18,134 nt of DNA from Actinomycetes bacterium (GCA_030146615.1 JASLBL010000682.1:1-18134), one strand, 5' to 3'; positions 1 through 7,480 are shown, counted from the stretch's first letter. Notes: a model not told the origin generated them from the letters alone. Translations and numbers: made by a program.

Positions 1-1
1 C

Positions 2-70
2 ACCTGGCGGAACTACTGGGAGCTGGGCAGCATCCTGATGCTGGCCGAGCTCCAGCCGGCCAAGCAGTAG
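2..70 (+). CDS. C-terminal end of an ABC transporter substrate-binding protein (partial)
   Basis: Only the last 22 residues and the TAG stop (68-70) are in the window; the start lies outside. The tail reads TWRNYWELGSILMLAELQPA and then KQ. Position is the main evidence: in Opp/Dpp-type operons the extracellular solute-binding protein (family 5) is usually the first gene, directly before the two permeases, which is the arrangement here. It would be the extracytoplasmic receptor delivering substrate to the permeases encoded by the next two genes. The fragment is too short to identify from its own sequence. A short dyad, CGCCG-TCA-CGGCG (82-94), lies between this stop and the next start. Confidence 0.55.
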   Translation, partial: TWRNYWELGSILMLAELQPAKQ

Positions 71-108
71 CGGCCTGACAGCGCCGTCACGGCGACGAGG
101 AGCACGCG

Positions 109-1098
109 ATGCGTCAGTACTTCCAGCGCAAGCTCGGGATCTACGCCCTCACGTTCTTCGTCGCCGTGACGGTCGACTGGGTCATCCCCCGGTTCATGCC
201 CGGCGACCCGGTCCAGACCATGCTGGCCCGGGCGTCGCTGCGGCCGGAGGCGAACCAGGCCATGCAGGCCTACTACACCAGCGTGTTCGGCCTCGACGTG
301 CCGGTCTGGCAGCAGTACCTCAACTTCTGGAACGCGCTGCTCCACGGCGACCTCGGCGTCAGCATCTGGCTGTTCCCGCAGCCGGTGACCAGCGTCATCC
401 TGCGGGCCATCCCCTACACCCTCGCCCTGCTGCTCCCGTCGATCCTGCTCAGCTGGTGGGCGGGCAACAAGTTCGGCGCCTACGCGGCCCGGCGGCGGTG
501 GCTCGACAACACCGTGCTGCCGGTCGGGTACATCCTCACGGCCACCCCGTACATGTGGCTGGGCATCCTGCTCGCCTGGGCGCTGGCCACGGTGGCGGGG
601 GTCTTCCCGATCGCCGGCGGCTACAGCTTCGACGTCGAGCCGTCGTGGTCGCTGTCGTTCCTCGGGAACCTGGCCCGGCACTGGTTCCTGCCGTTCGCCT
701 CGCTGTTCCTGGTCGGGTTCGGCGGCTGGGCGATCGGGATGCGCAACCTGATCATCTACGAGCTGGAGGCCGACTACTGCCACTACCTGGAGGCGTTGGG
801 GGCGCCGCGGCGGCTGGTCCGCCGCTACGCCTTCCGCAACGCCCTGCTGCCCCAGCTGACCGGGCTTGCCCTCGCGCTGGGGGTGCTCGTGGCCGGCGCC
901 CTGGTCACCGAGATCGTCTTCTCCTATCCGGGCCTCGGCTACCTGATCCTCCAGGCCATCAACAACCAGGACTTCTTCCTCATCCAGGGCGCCTTCCTGT
1001 TCATCATCGTCGGCGTGCTCCTGGCCAACTTCCTCATCGACATCGTGTACGTCCTGGTCGACCCGCGGACCCGGGTCGGGATGCGAGGTGGCGCATGA
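109..1098 (+). CDS. Opp/Dpp-type ABC transporter permease, DppB/OppB-like
   Basis: This 329-residue integral membrane protein is the first of two permease subunits of a binding-protein-dependent importer. The N-terminus has one membrane segment (about 9-27) followed by the FMPGDPVQ motif typical of DppB/OppB proteins. Five further hydrophobic segments follow (around 100-120, 140-160, 190-210, 245-268, 293-318). The cytoplasmic EAA loop, which contacts the ATPase, is visible as LEALGAPRRLVRRYAFRNAL before the fifth segment. Length matches the family. The ATG is preceded by GAGGAG (97-102) at a 6-base gap. The stop overlaps the next gene's start (ATGA, 1095-1098), so the two permeases are translationally coupled. 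Substrate cannot be read from the sequence; the LacI-type regulator at the end of the operon suggests a sugar oligomer. Confidence 0.9.
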   Translation: MRQYFQRKLGIYALTFFVAVTVDWVIPRFMPGDPVQTMLARASLRPEANQAMQAYYTSVFGLDVPVWQQYLNFWNALLHGDLGVSIWLFPQPVTSVILRAIPYTLALLLPSILLSWWAGNKFGAYAARRRWLDNTVLPVGYILTATPYMWLGILLAWALATVAGVFPIAGGYSFDVEPSWSLSFLGNLARHWFLPFASLFLVGFGGWAIGMRNLIIYELEADYCHYLEALGAPRRLVRRYAFRNALLPQLTGLALALGVLVAGALVTEIVFSYPGLGYLILQAINNQDFFLIQGAFLFIIVGVLLANFLIDIVYVLVDPRTRVGMRGGA

Positions 1099-2021
1099 CG
1101 GTCCCCGATCAGGAAGAGCTCGCCGTCGCCACCCCGGCCGCGACCGCGGCCACGCCGGTCACCGTGGCCAAGGTGCGACCCGGCCGCGAGGCCCTCTACT
1201 TCGCCCGCCGCAACCGCAAGCTGCTGGTGGGGGCGACCGTGGTGCTGGCCTTCCTGGCCGTCGCGGCCGTCGGCCCGCTGCTCACCGACCACGGCCCCAA
1301 CGAGTACGTCGGCCCGCCGGCCCAGCGGCCCTCGTCGCAGTGGTGGTTCGGGACGACCATGTTCGGCCAGGACGTCTTCGCCCAGTTCGCCCACGGCCTG
1401 CGCTCCACCTTCCTGGTCGGGCTGCTCGGGGGCGGGCTGGCGGCCGTCATCGGGATGGCGATCGGCTTCACCGCCGGCTACCGGGGCGGGGCCGTCGACG
1501 AGGTCCTGAACATGGTCACCAACGTCGTCCTGGTCATCCCGACCCTGGCCGTGCTGCTGATCATCGCCACCTACCTGCGGGTGCGGGGCGTCGTCCCCGA
1601 GGCCATCTTCATCGGCGTGTTCTCCTGGCCGTGGGTGGCCAGAGCCATCCGGGCCCAGACGTTCTCGCTGCGCACCAGGGACTTCGTCGACCTGGCCCGC
1701 CTCAGCGGCGCCGGCGGGGCCAGGATCGTGTTCCGCGAGATCGCCCCCAACATGAGCTCGTACCTGTTCATGACCTTCATCCTGCTGTTCGGGGGGGCGG
1801 TGCTGACGGCGGCCATGCTCGACTTCATCGGGCTGGGCCCGACCGACGGCATGTCCCTGGGGCTGATGATGAACAACGCCGTCCTCTGGAGCGCCCTGCC
1901 GCTCGGGATGTGGTGGTGGTTCGTCCCGCCCGGCCTCGGGATCACCATGATCGTCGGGGCGCTCTACATCATGAACGTCGGCCTGGACGAGGTCTTCAAC
2001 CCCAAGCTGCGGGAGCTGTGA
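1095..2021 (+). CDS. Opp/Dpp-type ABC transporter permease, DppC/OppC-like
   Basis: This is the second permease subunit, 308 residues from the ATG at 1095, which overlaps the preceding stop by four bases. GAGGTGG just upstream can serve as ribosome binding site. A hydrophilic, Ala/Thr-rich N-terminus of about 40 residues leads into a first membrane segment (about 49-70). An extracytoplasmic stretch with WWFGTTMFGQDVFAQ follows, a form of the 'GTDxxGRDxxSR' motif of DppC-type subunits. The five-segment transport domain then carries an EAA-loop equivalent, LARLSGAGGARIVFREIAPN. The last segment precedes a short cytoplasmic tail (LDEVFNPKLREL). It should pair with the preceding permease to form the membrane channel. 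An open frame extends upstream inside the first permease, but the membrane topology and coupling support 1095. Confidence 0.9.
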   Translation: MTVPDQEELAVATPAATAATPVTVAKVRPGREALYFARRNRKLLVGATVVLAFLAVAAVGPLLTDHGPNEYVGPPAQRPSSQWWFGTTMFGQDVFAQFAHGLRSTFLVGLLGGGLAAVIGMAIGFTAGYRGGAVDEVLNMVTNVVLVIPTLAVLLIIATYLRVRGVVPEAIFIGVFSWPWVARAIRAQTFSLRTRDFVDLARLSGAGGARIVFREIAPNMSSYLFMTFILLFGGAVLTAAMLDFIGLGPTDGMSLGLMMNNAVLWSALPLGMWWWFVPPGLGITMIVGALYIMNVGLDEVFNPKLREL

Positions 2022-2025
2022 CGCG

Positions 2026-2976
2026 GTGAGCCTGCGGGTCGACAACCTCAAGGTCTGGTACCGGACCCTGCGCGGCGACGTCCAGGCCCTGGACGGGGTC
2101 AGCTTCACCGTGGCCGACGGCGAGCTGGTCGGGCTGGCCGGCGAGTCCGGCTGCGGCAAGTCGACCCTCGGCAAGAGCCTGATCCGCCTGGACAGCCGCA
2201 TGCGCCACGTCGACGGCACGGTCGAGCTCGACGGCAAGGAGCTGCCCATCGGGGACTCCGAGCGGATGAACACCTTCCGCTTCAAGGAGGTCTCGATCAT
2301 CCCCCAGTACGCCATGAGCGCCATGAACCCGACCCGGCGGATCGGCAGGCTGGTGGCCGAGCTGCTGGCGTCGCGGGGCGTGCGGCCCGACGGCGTCCGG
2401 GACGAGCTTCTGCGCCGCCTGGAGCTGGTCGGGCTGGCCCCCGAGGTCCTCGACCGCTACCCGATCGAGCTGTCGGGCGGGATGAAGCAGCGCATGGTGA
2501 TGGTGCTCTCCACCCTGCTGAACCCCTCGCTGCTGATCGCCGACGAGGTCACCTCGGCCCTGGACGTGTCCACCCAGAAGGCGGTGGCCGAGACCCTCGT
2601 CGAGTTCCGCGACCGCCACTACGTCAAGAGCACCATCTTCATCACCCACGACCTGTCGCTGGTCTACCAGATCGCCGACAGCATCATCGTCATGTACGCC
2701 GGCCGCCTGGCCGAACGGGCCCCGACCGAGGCGCTGGTCACCAACCCGAGGCACCCCTACACCCGCATGCTGCTGTCGGCCCTGCCCGAGGTCGGGGTCC
2801 GCTACGCCACCAAGCGCCTGGAGGGCATCCCCGGCAGCCCGCCGTCACTGCTCGACCCGCCCAAGGGCTGCCGGTTCCGGGACCGCTGCCCCCTGGCCTT
2901 CGACAAGTGCGCCGAGCAGCCGCCGTTCCTCGAGGTGGCGCCCGACCACCAGGTCGCCTGCTGGAAGGCGTTCTGA
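2026..2976 (+). CDS. Opp/Dpp-type ABC transporter ATP-binding protein with C-terminal oligopeptide domain (DppD-like)
   Basis: This 316-residue ATPase energises the importer. Visible motifs in order are Walker A GESGCGKST (39-47), a Q-loop region near IIPQYAMSAMNPT, the ABC signature LSGGMKQ (149-155), Walker B ending in Asp173-Glu174, and the H-loop His208 in ITHDLSL. After the ATPase core comes the oligopeptide/dipeptide C-terminal domain with the cysteine cluster CRFRDRC...C...C, known in Opp/Dpp ATPases and reported in some to bind an Fe-S cluster. Start is GTG at 2026, four bases after the permease stop, with no good Shine-Dalgarno, so translation probably depends on coupling. The annealed pair of ATPases (this and the next gene) would be a heterodimer. 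Confidence 0.92.
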   Translation: MSLRVDNLKVWYRTLRGDVQALDGVSFTVADGELVGLAGESGCGKSTLGKSLIRLDSRMRHVDGTVELDGKELPIGDSERMNTFRFKEVSIIPQYAMSAMNPTRRIGRLVAELLASRGVRPDGVRDELLRRLELVGLAPEVLDRYPIELSGGMKQRMVMVLSTLLNPSLLIADEVTSALDVSTQKAVAETLVEFRDRHYVKSTIFITHDLSLVYQIADSIIVMYAGRLAERAPTEALVTNPRHPYTRMLLSALPEVGVRYATKRLEGIPGSPPSLLDPPKGCRFRDRCPLAFDKCAEQPPFLEVAPDHQVACWKAF

Positions 2977-2978
2977 CC

Positions 2979-3803
2979 ATGCTGTCGCTCGAGGGCGTCT
3001 CCAAGGCCTACCGGGTCGGGACCTTCGGCGGCCGCGAGCTGGTCGCCGTCCGCGACGTCAGCCTCCAGGTCACCCAGGGCGAGGTCATCTCCCTCATTGG
3101 GGAGAGCGGCAGCGGCAAGAGCACCATCGGCCGGATGGTCCTGCGCCTCACCGGGGTGACCGGCGGGCGGATCACCTTCGACGGGGTCGACATCGCCGGC
3201 TTCAAGGGCAAGGGGCTGCGCTCCTACTACGCCCAGGTGCAGGGGGTCTTCCAGGACCCCTTCAGCAGCTACAACCCGGTCTTCAGGGTCGACCGGGCCC
3301 TGGAGCGGCTGCGCCAGACCTACTTCGCCGGGCTCGACGGCCGCCGCTGGCGGGACAAGGTCGAGGCGTCGCTGGACGCGGTGCGGCTGGACCCCGGCCA
3401 GGTGCTCGGCAAGTACCCGCACCAGCTCAGCGGCGGCCAGCTCCAGCGGCTGCTGGTGGCCAGGGCCCTGCTGCTGGAAATCCGGCTGCTGGTGGCCGAC
3501 GAGATCATCAGCATGCTCGACGCCTCGACCCGTATCGACGTGCTCAACCTGCTCGGCGACCTCAAGGCCAGGGGGCTGGGCATCCTGTTCATCACCCATG
3601 ACCTGTCGCTGGGCAACTACATCAGCGACCGGGCGGTGATCCTGCGCCAGGGCGAGGTGGTCGAGGAGGGCTCGGTCGAGCGGGTCTTCGGCCGGCCCCA
3701 GCACCCCTACACCCAGTCGCTGCTAGCCTCCGTGCCACAGCTGCACCGCAAGTGGGAGCGGAACGGGGATCCGGTCCGCCAGCCGGCAGGGGAGGGCGGG
3801 TGA
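2979..3803 (+). CDS. Opp/Dpp-type ABC transporter ATP-binding protein, short form (DppF-like)
   Basis: This is the second ATPase of the importer, 274 residues from the ATG at 2979, two bases after the previous stop. Motifs are Walker A GESGSGKST (41-49), signature LSGGQLQ (150-156), Walker B Asp174-Glu175 and H-loop His207 in FITHDLSL. The D-loop region reads ISMLDAS. DppF/OppF proteins usually exceed 320 residues and end in a cysteine-containing oligopeptide domain. This one stops soon after the QHPYTQSLLASVP segment and lacks the cysteines, so only its partner carries that domain. An in-frame GTG upstream at 2907 lies inside the previous gene and is unlikely. Its stop overlaps the GTG of the LacI-type regulator (GTGA at 3800-3803). 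Confidence 0.92.
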   Translation: MLSLEGVSKAYRVGTFGGRELVAVRDVSLQVTQGEVISLIGESGSGKSTIGRMVLRLTGVTGGRITFDGVDIAGFKGKGLRSYYAQVQGVFQDPFSSYNPVFRVDRALERLRQTYFAGLDGRRWRDKVEASLDAVRLDPGQVLGKYPHQLSGGQLQRLLVARALLLEIRLLVADEIISMLDASTRIDVLNLLGDLKARGLGILFITHDLSLGNYISDRAVILRQGEVVEEGSVERVFGRPQHPYTQSLLASVPQLHRKWERNGDPVRQPAGEGG

Positions 3804-4825
3804 AGGTGACCAAGCGGGCCACCATCGCCGACATCGCCAAGCGGGCCGGGCTGTCCAAGGGCGCCGTCTCCTACGCCCTCAACGGGCTGCCCGGGGTGTC
3901 GGAGTCGACTCGCCAGCGGGTCCTCAAGCTGGCCGCCGAGATGGGCTGGCGGCCCAACAGCGCCGCCCGGGCCCTGTCGGCGTCGCGGGCCGGCGCCCTC
4001 GGCCTGGTCATGGCCCGGCCGGCCAGCACGCTGGGGGTCGAGCCGTTCTTCATGAAGCTGATGTCGGGCATCGAGAACACCCTGGCCGCCCGCTCTGCCG
4101 CCCTGGTCCTCCAGGTCGTGCCCGACCACGACGCCGAGGTCGAGGCCTACCGGCGCTGGTGGGCCGAGCGGCGGGTCGACGGGATCTTCCTGATCGACCT
4201 GTGCATCGAGGACAAGCGGGTCATGGTCCTGGAGGAGCTGGGGCTGCCGGCGGTGGTCATCGGCGGGCCGGGCCACCACGGCCGCCTGCCCGGGGTGTGG
4301 AGCGACGACGGCAGCGCCATGGCCATGGTGGTCGAGTACCTGGCCGCCCTCGGCCACCGCCGCATCGCCCGGGTCGCCGGGCCCTCGGGCCTGCTCCACA
4401 CCGAGCTCCGCAGCCGCGCCTTCGCCGAGGTCGCGGGCCGCCTCGAGCTGGACTCGGCGGTCACCGTCGGCACCGACTACAGCCCCGAGCAGGGCGCCCA
4501 GGCGACCCGACGGCTGCTGTCGGGCAGCTCGCGCCCGACGGCGGTGATCTACGACAACGACGTGATGGCCGTGGCCGGGACCTCGGTGGCCCACGAGATG
4601 GCGGTCGAGGTGCCCCGCGACCTGTCGATCGTGGCCTGGGACGACTCGGTCCTGTGCGAGATCGTCCACCCGCCCCTGACCGTGCTCAGCCGCGACATCA
4701 TGGCCTACGGCGCCCGGGCCGCCGAGCGGCTGCTGGCCCTGCTCGACGGCGAGAGCGTCGGCGACTTCGAGGACGCCATGCCCCGGCTGATCACCCGGGG
4801 CAGCACCGCCCGGCCGCCGAGCTGA
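3800..4825 (+). CDS. LacI-family transcriptional regulator
   Basis: A 341-residue regulator starting at GTG 3800, with GGGGAGG just upstream and a four-base overlap with the ATPase gene. The N-terminal helix-turn-helix is classical LacI: TIADIAKRAGLSKGAVSYAL (8-27), followed by V-S-E-S-T-R-Q-R and a hinge with PNSAARALSASRAG. The remainder (about 63-335) is a periplasmic-binding-protein-like effector domain that ends in the usual SRDIMAYGARAAERLLALL segment. LacI-family proteins normally repress sugar uptake and catabolism genes until a sugar binds. Being the last coupled gene of the transporter operon, it probably regulates that operon. No operator is visible in the window because the operon promoter lies upstream of it. 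An upstream in-frame ATG at 3752 is disfavoured by the alignment of the HTH start. Confidence 0.93.
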   Translation: MKVTKRATIADIAKRAGLSKGAVSYALNGLPGVSESTRQRVLKLAAEMGWRPNSAARALSASRAGALGLVMARPASTLGVEPFFMKLMSGIENTLAARSAALVLQVVPDHDAEVEAYRRWWAERRVDGIFLIDLCIEDKRVMVLEELGLPAVVIGGPGHHGRLPGVWSDDGSAMAMVVEYLAALGHRRIARVAGPSGLLHTELRSRAFAEVAGRLELDSAVTVGTDYSPEQGAQATRRLLSGSSRPTAVIYDNDVMAVAGTSVAHEMAVEVPRDLSIVAWDDSVLCEIVHPPLTVLSRDIMAYGARAAERLLALLDGESVGDFEDAMPRLITRGSTARPPS

Positions 4826-4857
4826 GCGCCCTCCCCGCCGGGCCGGCGACCCGACGG

Positions 4858-4871
4858 TAGGCTGGCCGCCA
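4858..4871 (+). promoter_or_regulatory. Putative -10 box of a leaderless promoter for the 4871 gene
   Basis: TAGGCT (4858-4863) fits the actinobacterial -10 form TAnnnT and ends 7 bases before the ATG at 4871, which puts transcription start at the start codon. No Shine-Dalgarno is present before this ATG, as expected of a leaderless message. The same geometry recurs before the DUF3151 gene at 15834-15847. No -35 box is recognisable. Confidence 0.5.
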
Positions 4872-5866
4872 TGCGCTCCCGCCTCACCGCCGCCGCCCTG
4901 GTCTGGGTGGCCCTGGCCTGCGTGGCCCTGCCGGCGGCGGCCCAGGAGGTCGAGGGGGCCGAGGTGGCCCTGCGCCTGCGGGACCCGCGGATCTACGAGT
5001 CGAGCGGGCTGGCCCTCAGCCGCCGCCACCAGGCGGTGCTCTGGACCCACAACGACAGCGGCGACGACCCGCGGCTGTTCGCGGTCGGCTCGGAGGGCCG
5101 GACGCTGGCCACCCTGACCCTGGGCGGGGTGGAGGCACGCGACTGGGAGGCCCTGGCCACCGGCCGCGACGACCGCGGCCGCCCGGCCCTGTTCGTCGGC
5201 GACATCGGCGACAACCAGGGCGTCTGGCCGGAGGTGTCGGTGTACCGGGTCCCCGAGCCGGCCCGCCTGGGCGACGCCACCGTGCCCGCGGTGCGCTACC
5301 GGCTCCGCTACGCCGACGGCTCCCGCGACGCCGAGGCCCTGCTGGTCGACCCGCGCAGCAACCGCCTGTACGTGGCCACCAAGGATCCCACCGGCGGCGC
5401 CCTCTACCGCGCCCCTTCCCCCCTCCGCACCGACCAGGTAAACGTCCTACGCCGCGTCGCCCGGGTCCCCCCGGCCGTCACCGACGGCGCCTTCACTCCC
5501 GACGGCCGCGCCTTCGTCCTCCGCGACTACCAGGCCGCCTACGTCTACACCGCCGCCGGCCGACGCGTCGGCGCGTTCGAGCTCCCCCTCCAGTTCCAGG
5601 GCGAGTCGATCACCGTCACCGCCGACAGCCGCGCAGTCCTGGCCGGCTCCGAGGGCCCCGACAGCGAGGTCTGGCGCGTCCGGTTGCCCGAGTCAGCCGT
5701 GGCCCGCGTCACCCCCACCACCCGCCCCCCGGCCGCGACGTCGGCGCCGGGTCCAGCGGCCTCGCCGGCCTCCGCCGGGCGGGGGAGGGGGGTGGCGCCG
5801 TTCCTGGCCATCGCCGTCGGCGGTCTGGCGCTGGTGGCTGCGGTGCTGCTCGGGCGGCGCGGTTAG
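4871..5866 (+). CDS. Secreted, C-terminally membrane-anchored protein, probable beta-propeller-like fold, function unknown
   Basis: A 331-residue protein with a signal peptide (residues 1 to about 24, ending in PAAAQ). A domain of roughly 240 residues follows, then a Pro/Ala/Ser/Thr-rich linker (about 277-302) and a terminal membrane segment (about 306-327) ending in GRRG. Recurrent motifs are YESSGLALS, LWTHNDSGDDPRLFAV, ARDWEALA and LFVGDIGDNQG. They recall uncharacterised actinobacterial proteins with repeated beta-strand blades. The acidic and Asn-rich loops could bind metal, but no catalytic site can be named. It would sit outside the membrane. The ATG lacks a Shine-Dalgarno and appears leaderless. 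The gene starts 45 bases after the LacI-type regulator and converges on glyA, with overlapping stop codons (TTAG, 5863-5866). Confidence 0.8.
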   Translation: MRSRLTAAALVWVALACVALPAAAQEVEGAEVALRLRDPRIYESSGLALSRRHQAVLWTHNDSGDDPRLFAVGSEGRTLATLTLGGVEARDWEALATGRDDRGRPALFVGDIGDNQGVWPEVSVYRVPEPARLGDATVPAVRYRLRYADGSRDAEALLVDPRSNRLYVATKDPTGGALYRAPSPLRTDQVNVLRRVARVPPAVTDGAFTPDGRAFVLRDYQAAYVYTAAGRRVGAFELPLQFQGESITVTADSRAVLAGSEGPDSEVWRVRLPESAVARVTPTTRPPAATSAPGPAASPASAGRGRGVAPFLAIAVGGLALVAAVLLGRRG

Positions 5867-7341
5867 AGGGCGATCCCCGGGTAGAGGGGGAAGCGGTCCA
5901 GGAGGTCGCCGGCGCGGCGCTTGGCCTGGTCGCGGACGCTGGCGTCCAGGGTGTACTTGGCCTTGGAGTCGGGGACGGGCTGGGTGGCCCCCAGGACGGT
6001 GTGGACGATCGAGGCGACCTCGCGCATCTCGTCGGCGCCCATGCCCAGGGTGGTGACGGCCGGGGTGCCGAGGCGCAGGCCGCTGGTGTACCAGCTGCCG
6101 TTGGGGTCGAAGGGGATCACGTTGCGGTTGAGGGTGATGCCGGCCTCACGGAGGGCGGTCTCGGCCTGGCGGCCGGTGAGGCCGTAGGGGCGGGCGTCGA
6201 CCAGGAGCAGGTGGTTGTCGGTGCCGCCGGTGACCACGGTCGCGCCCTGCTGCTGGAGGGCGTCGGCCAGGGTGGCGGCGTTGTCGACGATCCGCTGGGC
6301 GTAGTCGGCGAACTCCGGCCGGGCGGTCTCGGTCAGGGCGACCGCCTTGGCGGCCATGATGTGGCCGAGCGGCCCCCCGAGGACCAGCGGGCAGCCCCGG
6401 TCGACGGAGGCGGCGTACTCCTCGGTGCACAGCACCATCCCGCCCCGCGGCCCCCGCAGCGTCTTGTGGGTGGTGGTGGTGACCACCTGCGCGTGGGCCA
6501 CCGGGTCGAAGTCGCCGCTGAACACCTTGCCGGCGACCAGGCCGGCGAAGTGGGCCATGTCGACCATGAGCACGGCCCCGACCTCGTCGGCGATCTCCCG
6601 GAAGATGCGGAAGTTGATCTTGCGCGGGTAGGAGCTGTAGCCGGCCAGCAGGACCAGCGGCCGGAAGCTCTCGGCCTGCTTGCGGACCTGGTCGTAGTCG
6701 AGCAGCCCGGTGGTCGGGTCGACGGTGTAGCGGGCGATCTCGAACAGCTTGCCGGACACGTTCGGCCTGAACCCATGCGTGAGGTGGCCGCCGGCGTCAA
6801 GGGCCATGCCGAGCAGGCGCTGGCTGCCGAGCTCGAGCCGGAGCGACTCCCAGTCGGCGTCGGCCAGGCTCTGGAGGTCCTTGGCCCCGAGCCGCTCCAG
6901 CGCCGGGGCCTCGACCCGCTTGGTCAGGATCGACCAGAAGGCGACCAGGTTGGCGTCGATGCCGCTGTGGGGCTGGACGTAGGCGTGGTCGCTCCCGAAC
7001 AGGCCCTTGGCCAGCTCGACGGCCCGGCTCTCGATGGTGTCGACATTCTCGCAGCCGGCGTAGAAGCGGTGCCCGGGCGAGCCCTCGGCGTACTTGTCCG
7101 AGAGCCAGTTGCCCATGGCCAGCAGGGTGGCCGGGGAGGCGAAGTTCTCCGAGGCGATCAGCTTGAGGTTGGCCCGCTGGTCGGCCAGCTCGGCCACGAC
7201 GGCCGAAGCGATCTCGGGCGCGACCTCGCCGACCACGTCCATGGCGGCCGCGAAGGCGAGCGCCTCGGCGCTGACCCCGCTGAGGTCGGCGTCAGGGCAG
7301 ACGGTGCGGAGATACGAGGCGAGGGTCGAGTCGGGGTTCAT
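5863..7341 (-). CDS. glyA: Serine hydroxymethyltransferase, long form
   Basis: SHMT interconverts serine and glycine while charging tetrahydrofolate with a one-carbon unit, using PLP, in the cytosol. Family motifs visible are LIASENFASP, YAEGSPGHRFYAGCENVD, QPHSGIDAN, MVDMAHFAGLVAG, and the PLP-lysine motif TTTTHKTLRGPRGG with Lys293. The C-terminal TSGLRLGTPAVTTLGM is also present. At 492 residues it is longer than the usual bacterial 415-430. The extra length is a short N-terminal extension and an insertion after QPHSGIDANLVAFW (about 145-210), as in the long SHMT of chlamydiae and some actinobacteria. The ATG is preceded on the minus strand by GAGAGG (gap 4). A -10-like TAGGAT sits about 37 bases upstream. 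The last codons overlap the stop of the convergent gene. Confidence 0.96.
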   Translation of the reverse strand: MNPDSTLASYLRTVCPDADLSGVSAEALAFAAAMDVVGEVAPEIASAVVAELADQRANLKLIASENFASPATLLAMGNWLSDKYAEGSPGHRFYAGCENVDTIESRAVELAKGLFGSDHAYVQPHSGIDANLVAFWSILTKRVEAPALERLGAKDLQSLADADWESLRLELGSQRLLGMALDAGGHLTHGFRPNVSGKLFEIARYTVDPTTGLLDYDQVRKQAESFRPLVLLAGYSSYPRKINFRIFREIADEVGAVLMVDMAHFAGLVAGKVFSGDFDPVAHAQVVTTTTHKTLRGPRGGMVLCTEEYAASVDRGCPLVLGGPLGHIMAAKAVALTETARPEFADYAQRIVDNAATLADALQQQGATVVTGGTDNHLLLVDARPYGLTGRQAETALREAGITLNRNVIPFDPNGSWYTSGLRLGTPAVTTLGMGADEMREVASIVHTVLGATQPVPDSKAKYTLDASVRDQAKRRAGDLLDRFPLYPGIAL

Positions 7342-7377
7342 GGTTCCTCTCCCTGTCGGTGGCGGCCGCCAGCCCGC

Positions 7378-7383
7378 ATCCTA
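7378..7383 (-). promoter_or_regulatory. Putative -10 box of the glyA promoter
   Basis: On the minus strand this hexamer reads TAGGAT (TAnnnT). It would give a leader of about 30 bases containing the GGGAGAGG ribosome binding site (7346-7353). It faces away from the TATACT box at 7423 on the other strand, so the 7342-7489 interval holds two divergent promoters. No -35 box is evident. Confidence 0.4.
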
Positions 7384-7422
7384 CCCGCCGCCACCATGCC
7401 CGGACCTTGTGCCGGTTCGTCC

Positions 7423-7428
7423 TATACT
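7423..7428 (+). promoter_or_regulatory. Strong -10 box (TATACT) driving the small-peptide gene
   Basis: TATACT is a near-consensus -10 hexamer and is rare in such GC-rich DNA. A start of transcription near 7435 would give a leader of about 55 bases. The region 17 bases upstream has no clear -35; TTGTGC (7407-7412) is only 10 bases away, too near for a standard spacer. Confidence 0.6.
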
Positions 7429-7439
7429 GCGCGTTACAA

Positions 7440-7480
7440 CCCGGAGGCTCGCCTCCTCCACCCCGCCGCAAGGGAGGAGG
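7440..7480 (+). promoter_or_regulatory. 5' leader with two mutually exclusive hairpins around the Shine-Dalgarno
   Basis: The Shine-Dalgarno GGAGGAGG (7473-7480) is exactly complementary to CCTCCTCC (7452-7459). They can form an 8-bp stem with a 13-base loop that hides the ribosome site. The same pyrimidine tract can instead pair with GGAGG at 7443-7447 (5-bp stem, CTCG loop, 7443-7456), freeing the Shine-Dalgarno. The two folds share 7452-7456 and exclude one another, the architecture of a translational switch. No known riboswitch class is recognised. Polypurine/polypyrimidine complementarity also arises by chance in GC-rich leaders, so function is inferred. Confidence 0.45.

Noticed and set aside
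82..94. CGCCG-TCA-CGGCG dyad between the binding protein and permease genes as a terminator or operator
   Set aside because: The 5-bp stem is short and has no T-run. It might modestly stabilise the upstream mRNA, but there is nothing more to support it.
456..1094. Long open frame continuing upstream of the second permease
   Set aside because: It overlaps the first permease, is Arg/Pro/Gly-rich like a shadow frame, and the ATGA junction at 1095 is the better start.
939..2324. Very long open frames antisense to the transporter genes, and similar ones at 3707-5050, 7726-10041 and 10357-12564
   Set aside because: They are long only because stop codons are rare in GC-rich DNA. Their products are low-complexity Gly/Asp/Gln/His/Arg-rich sequences with no motifs, lying opposite clear genes.
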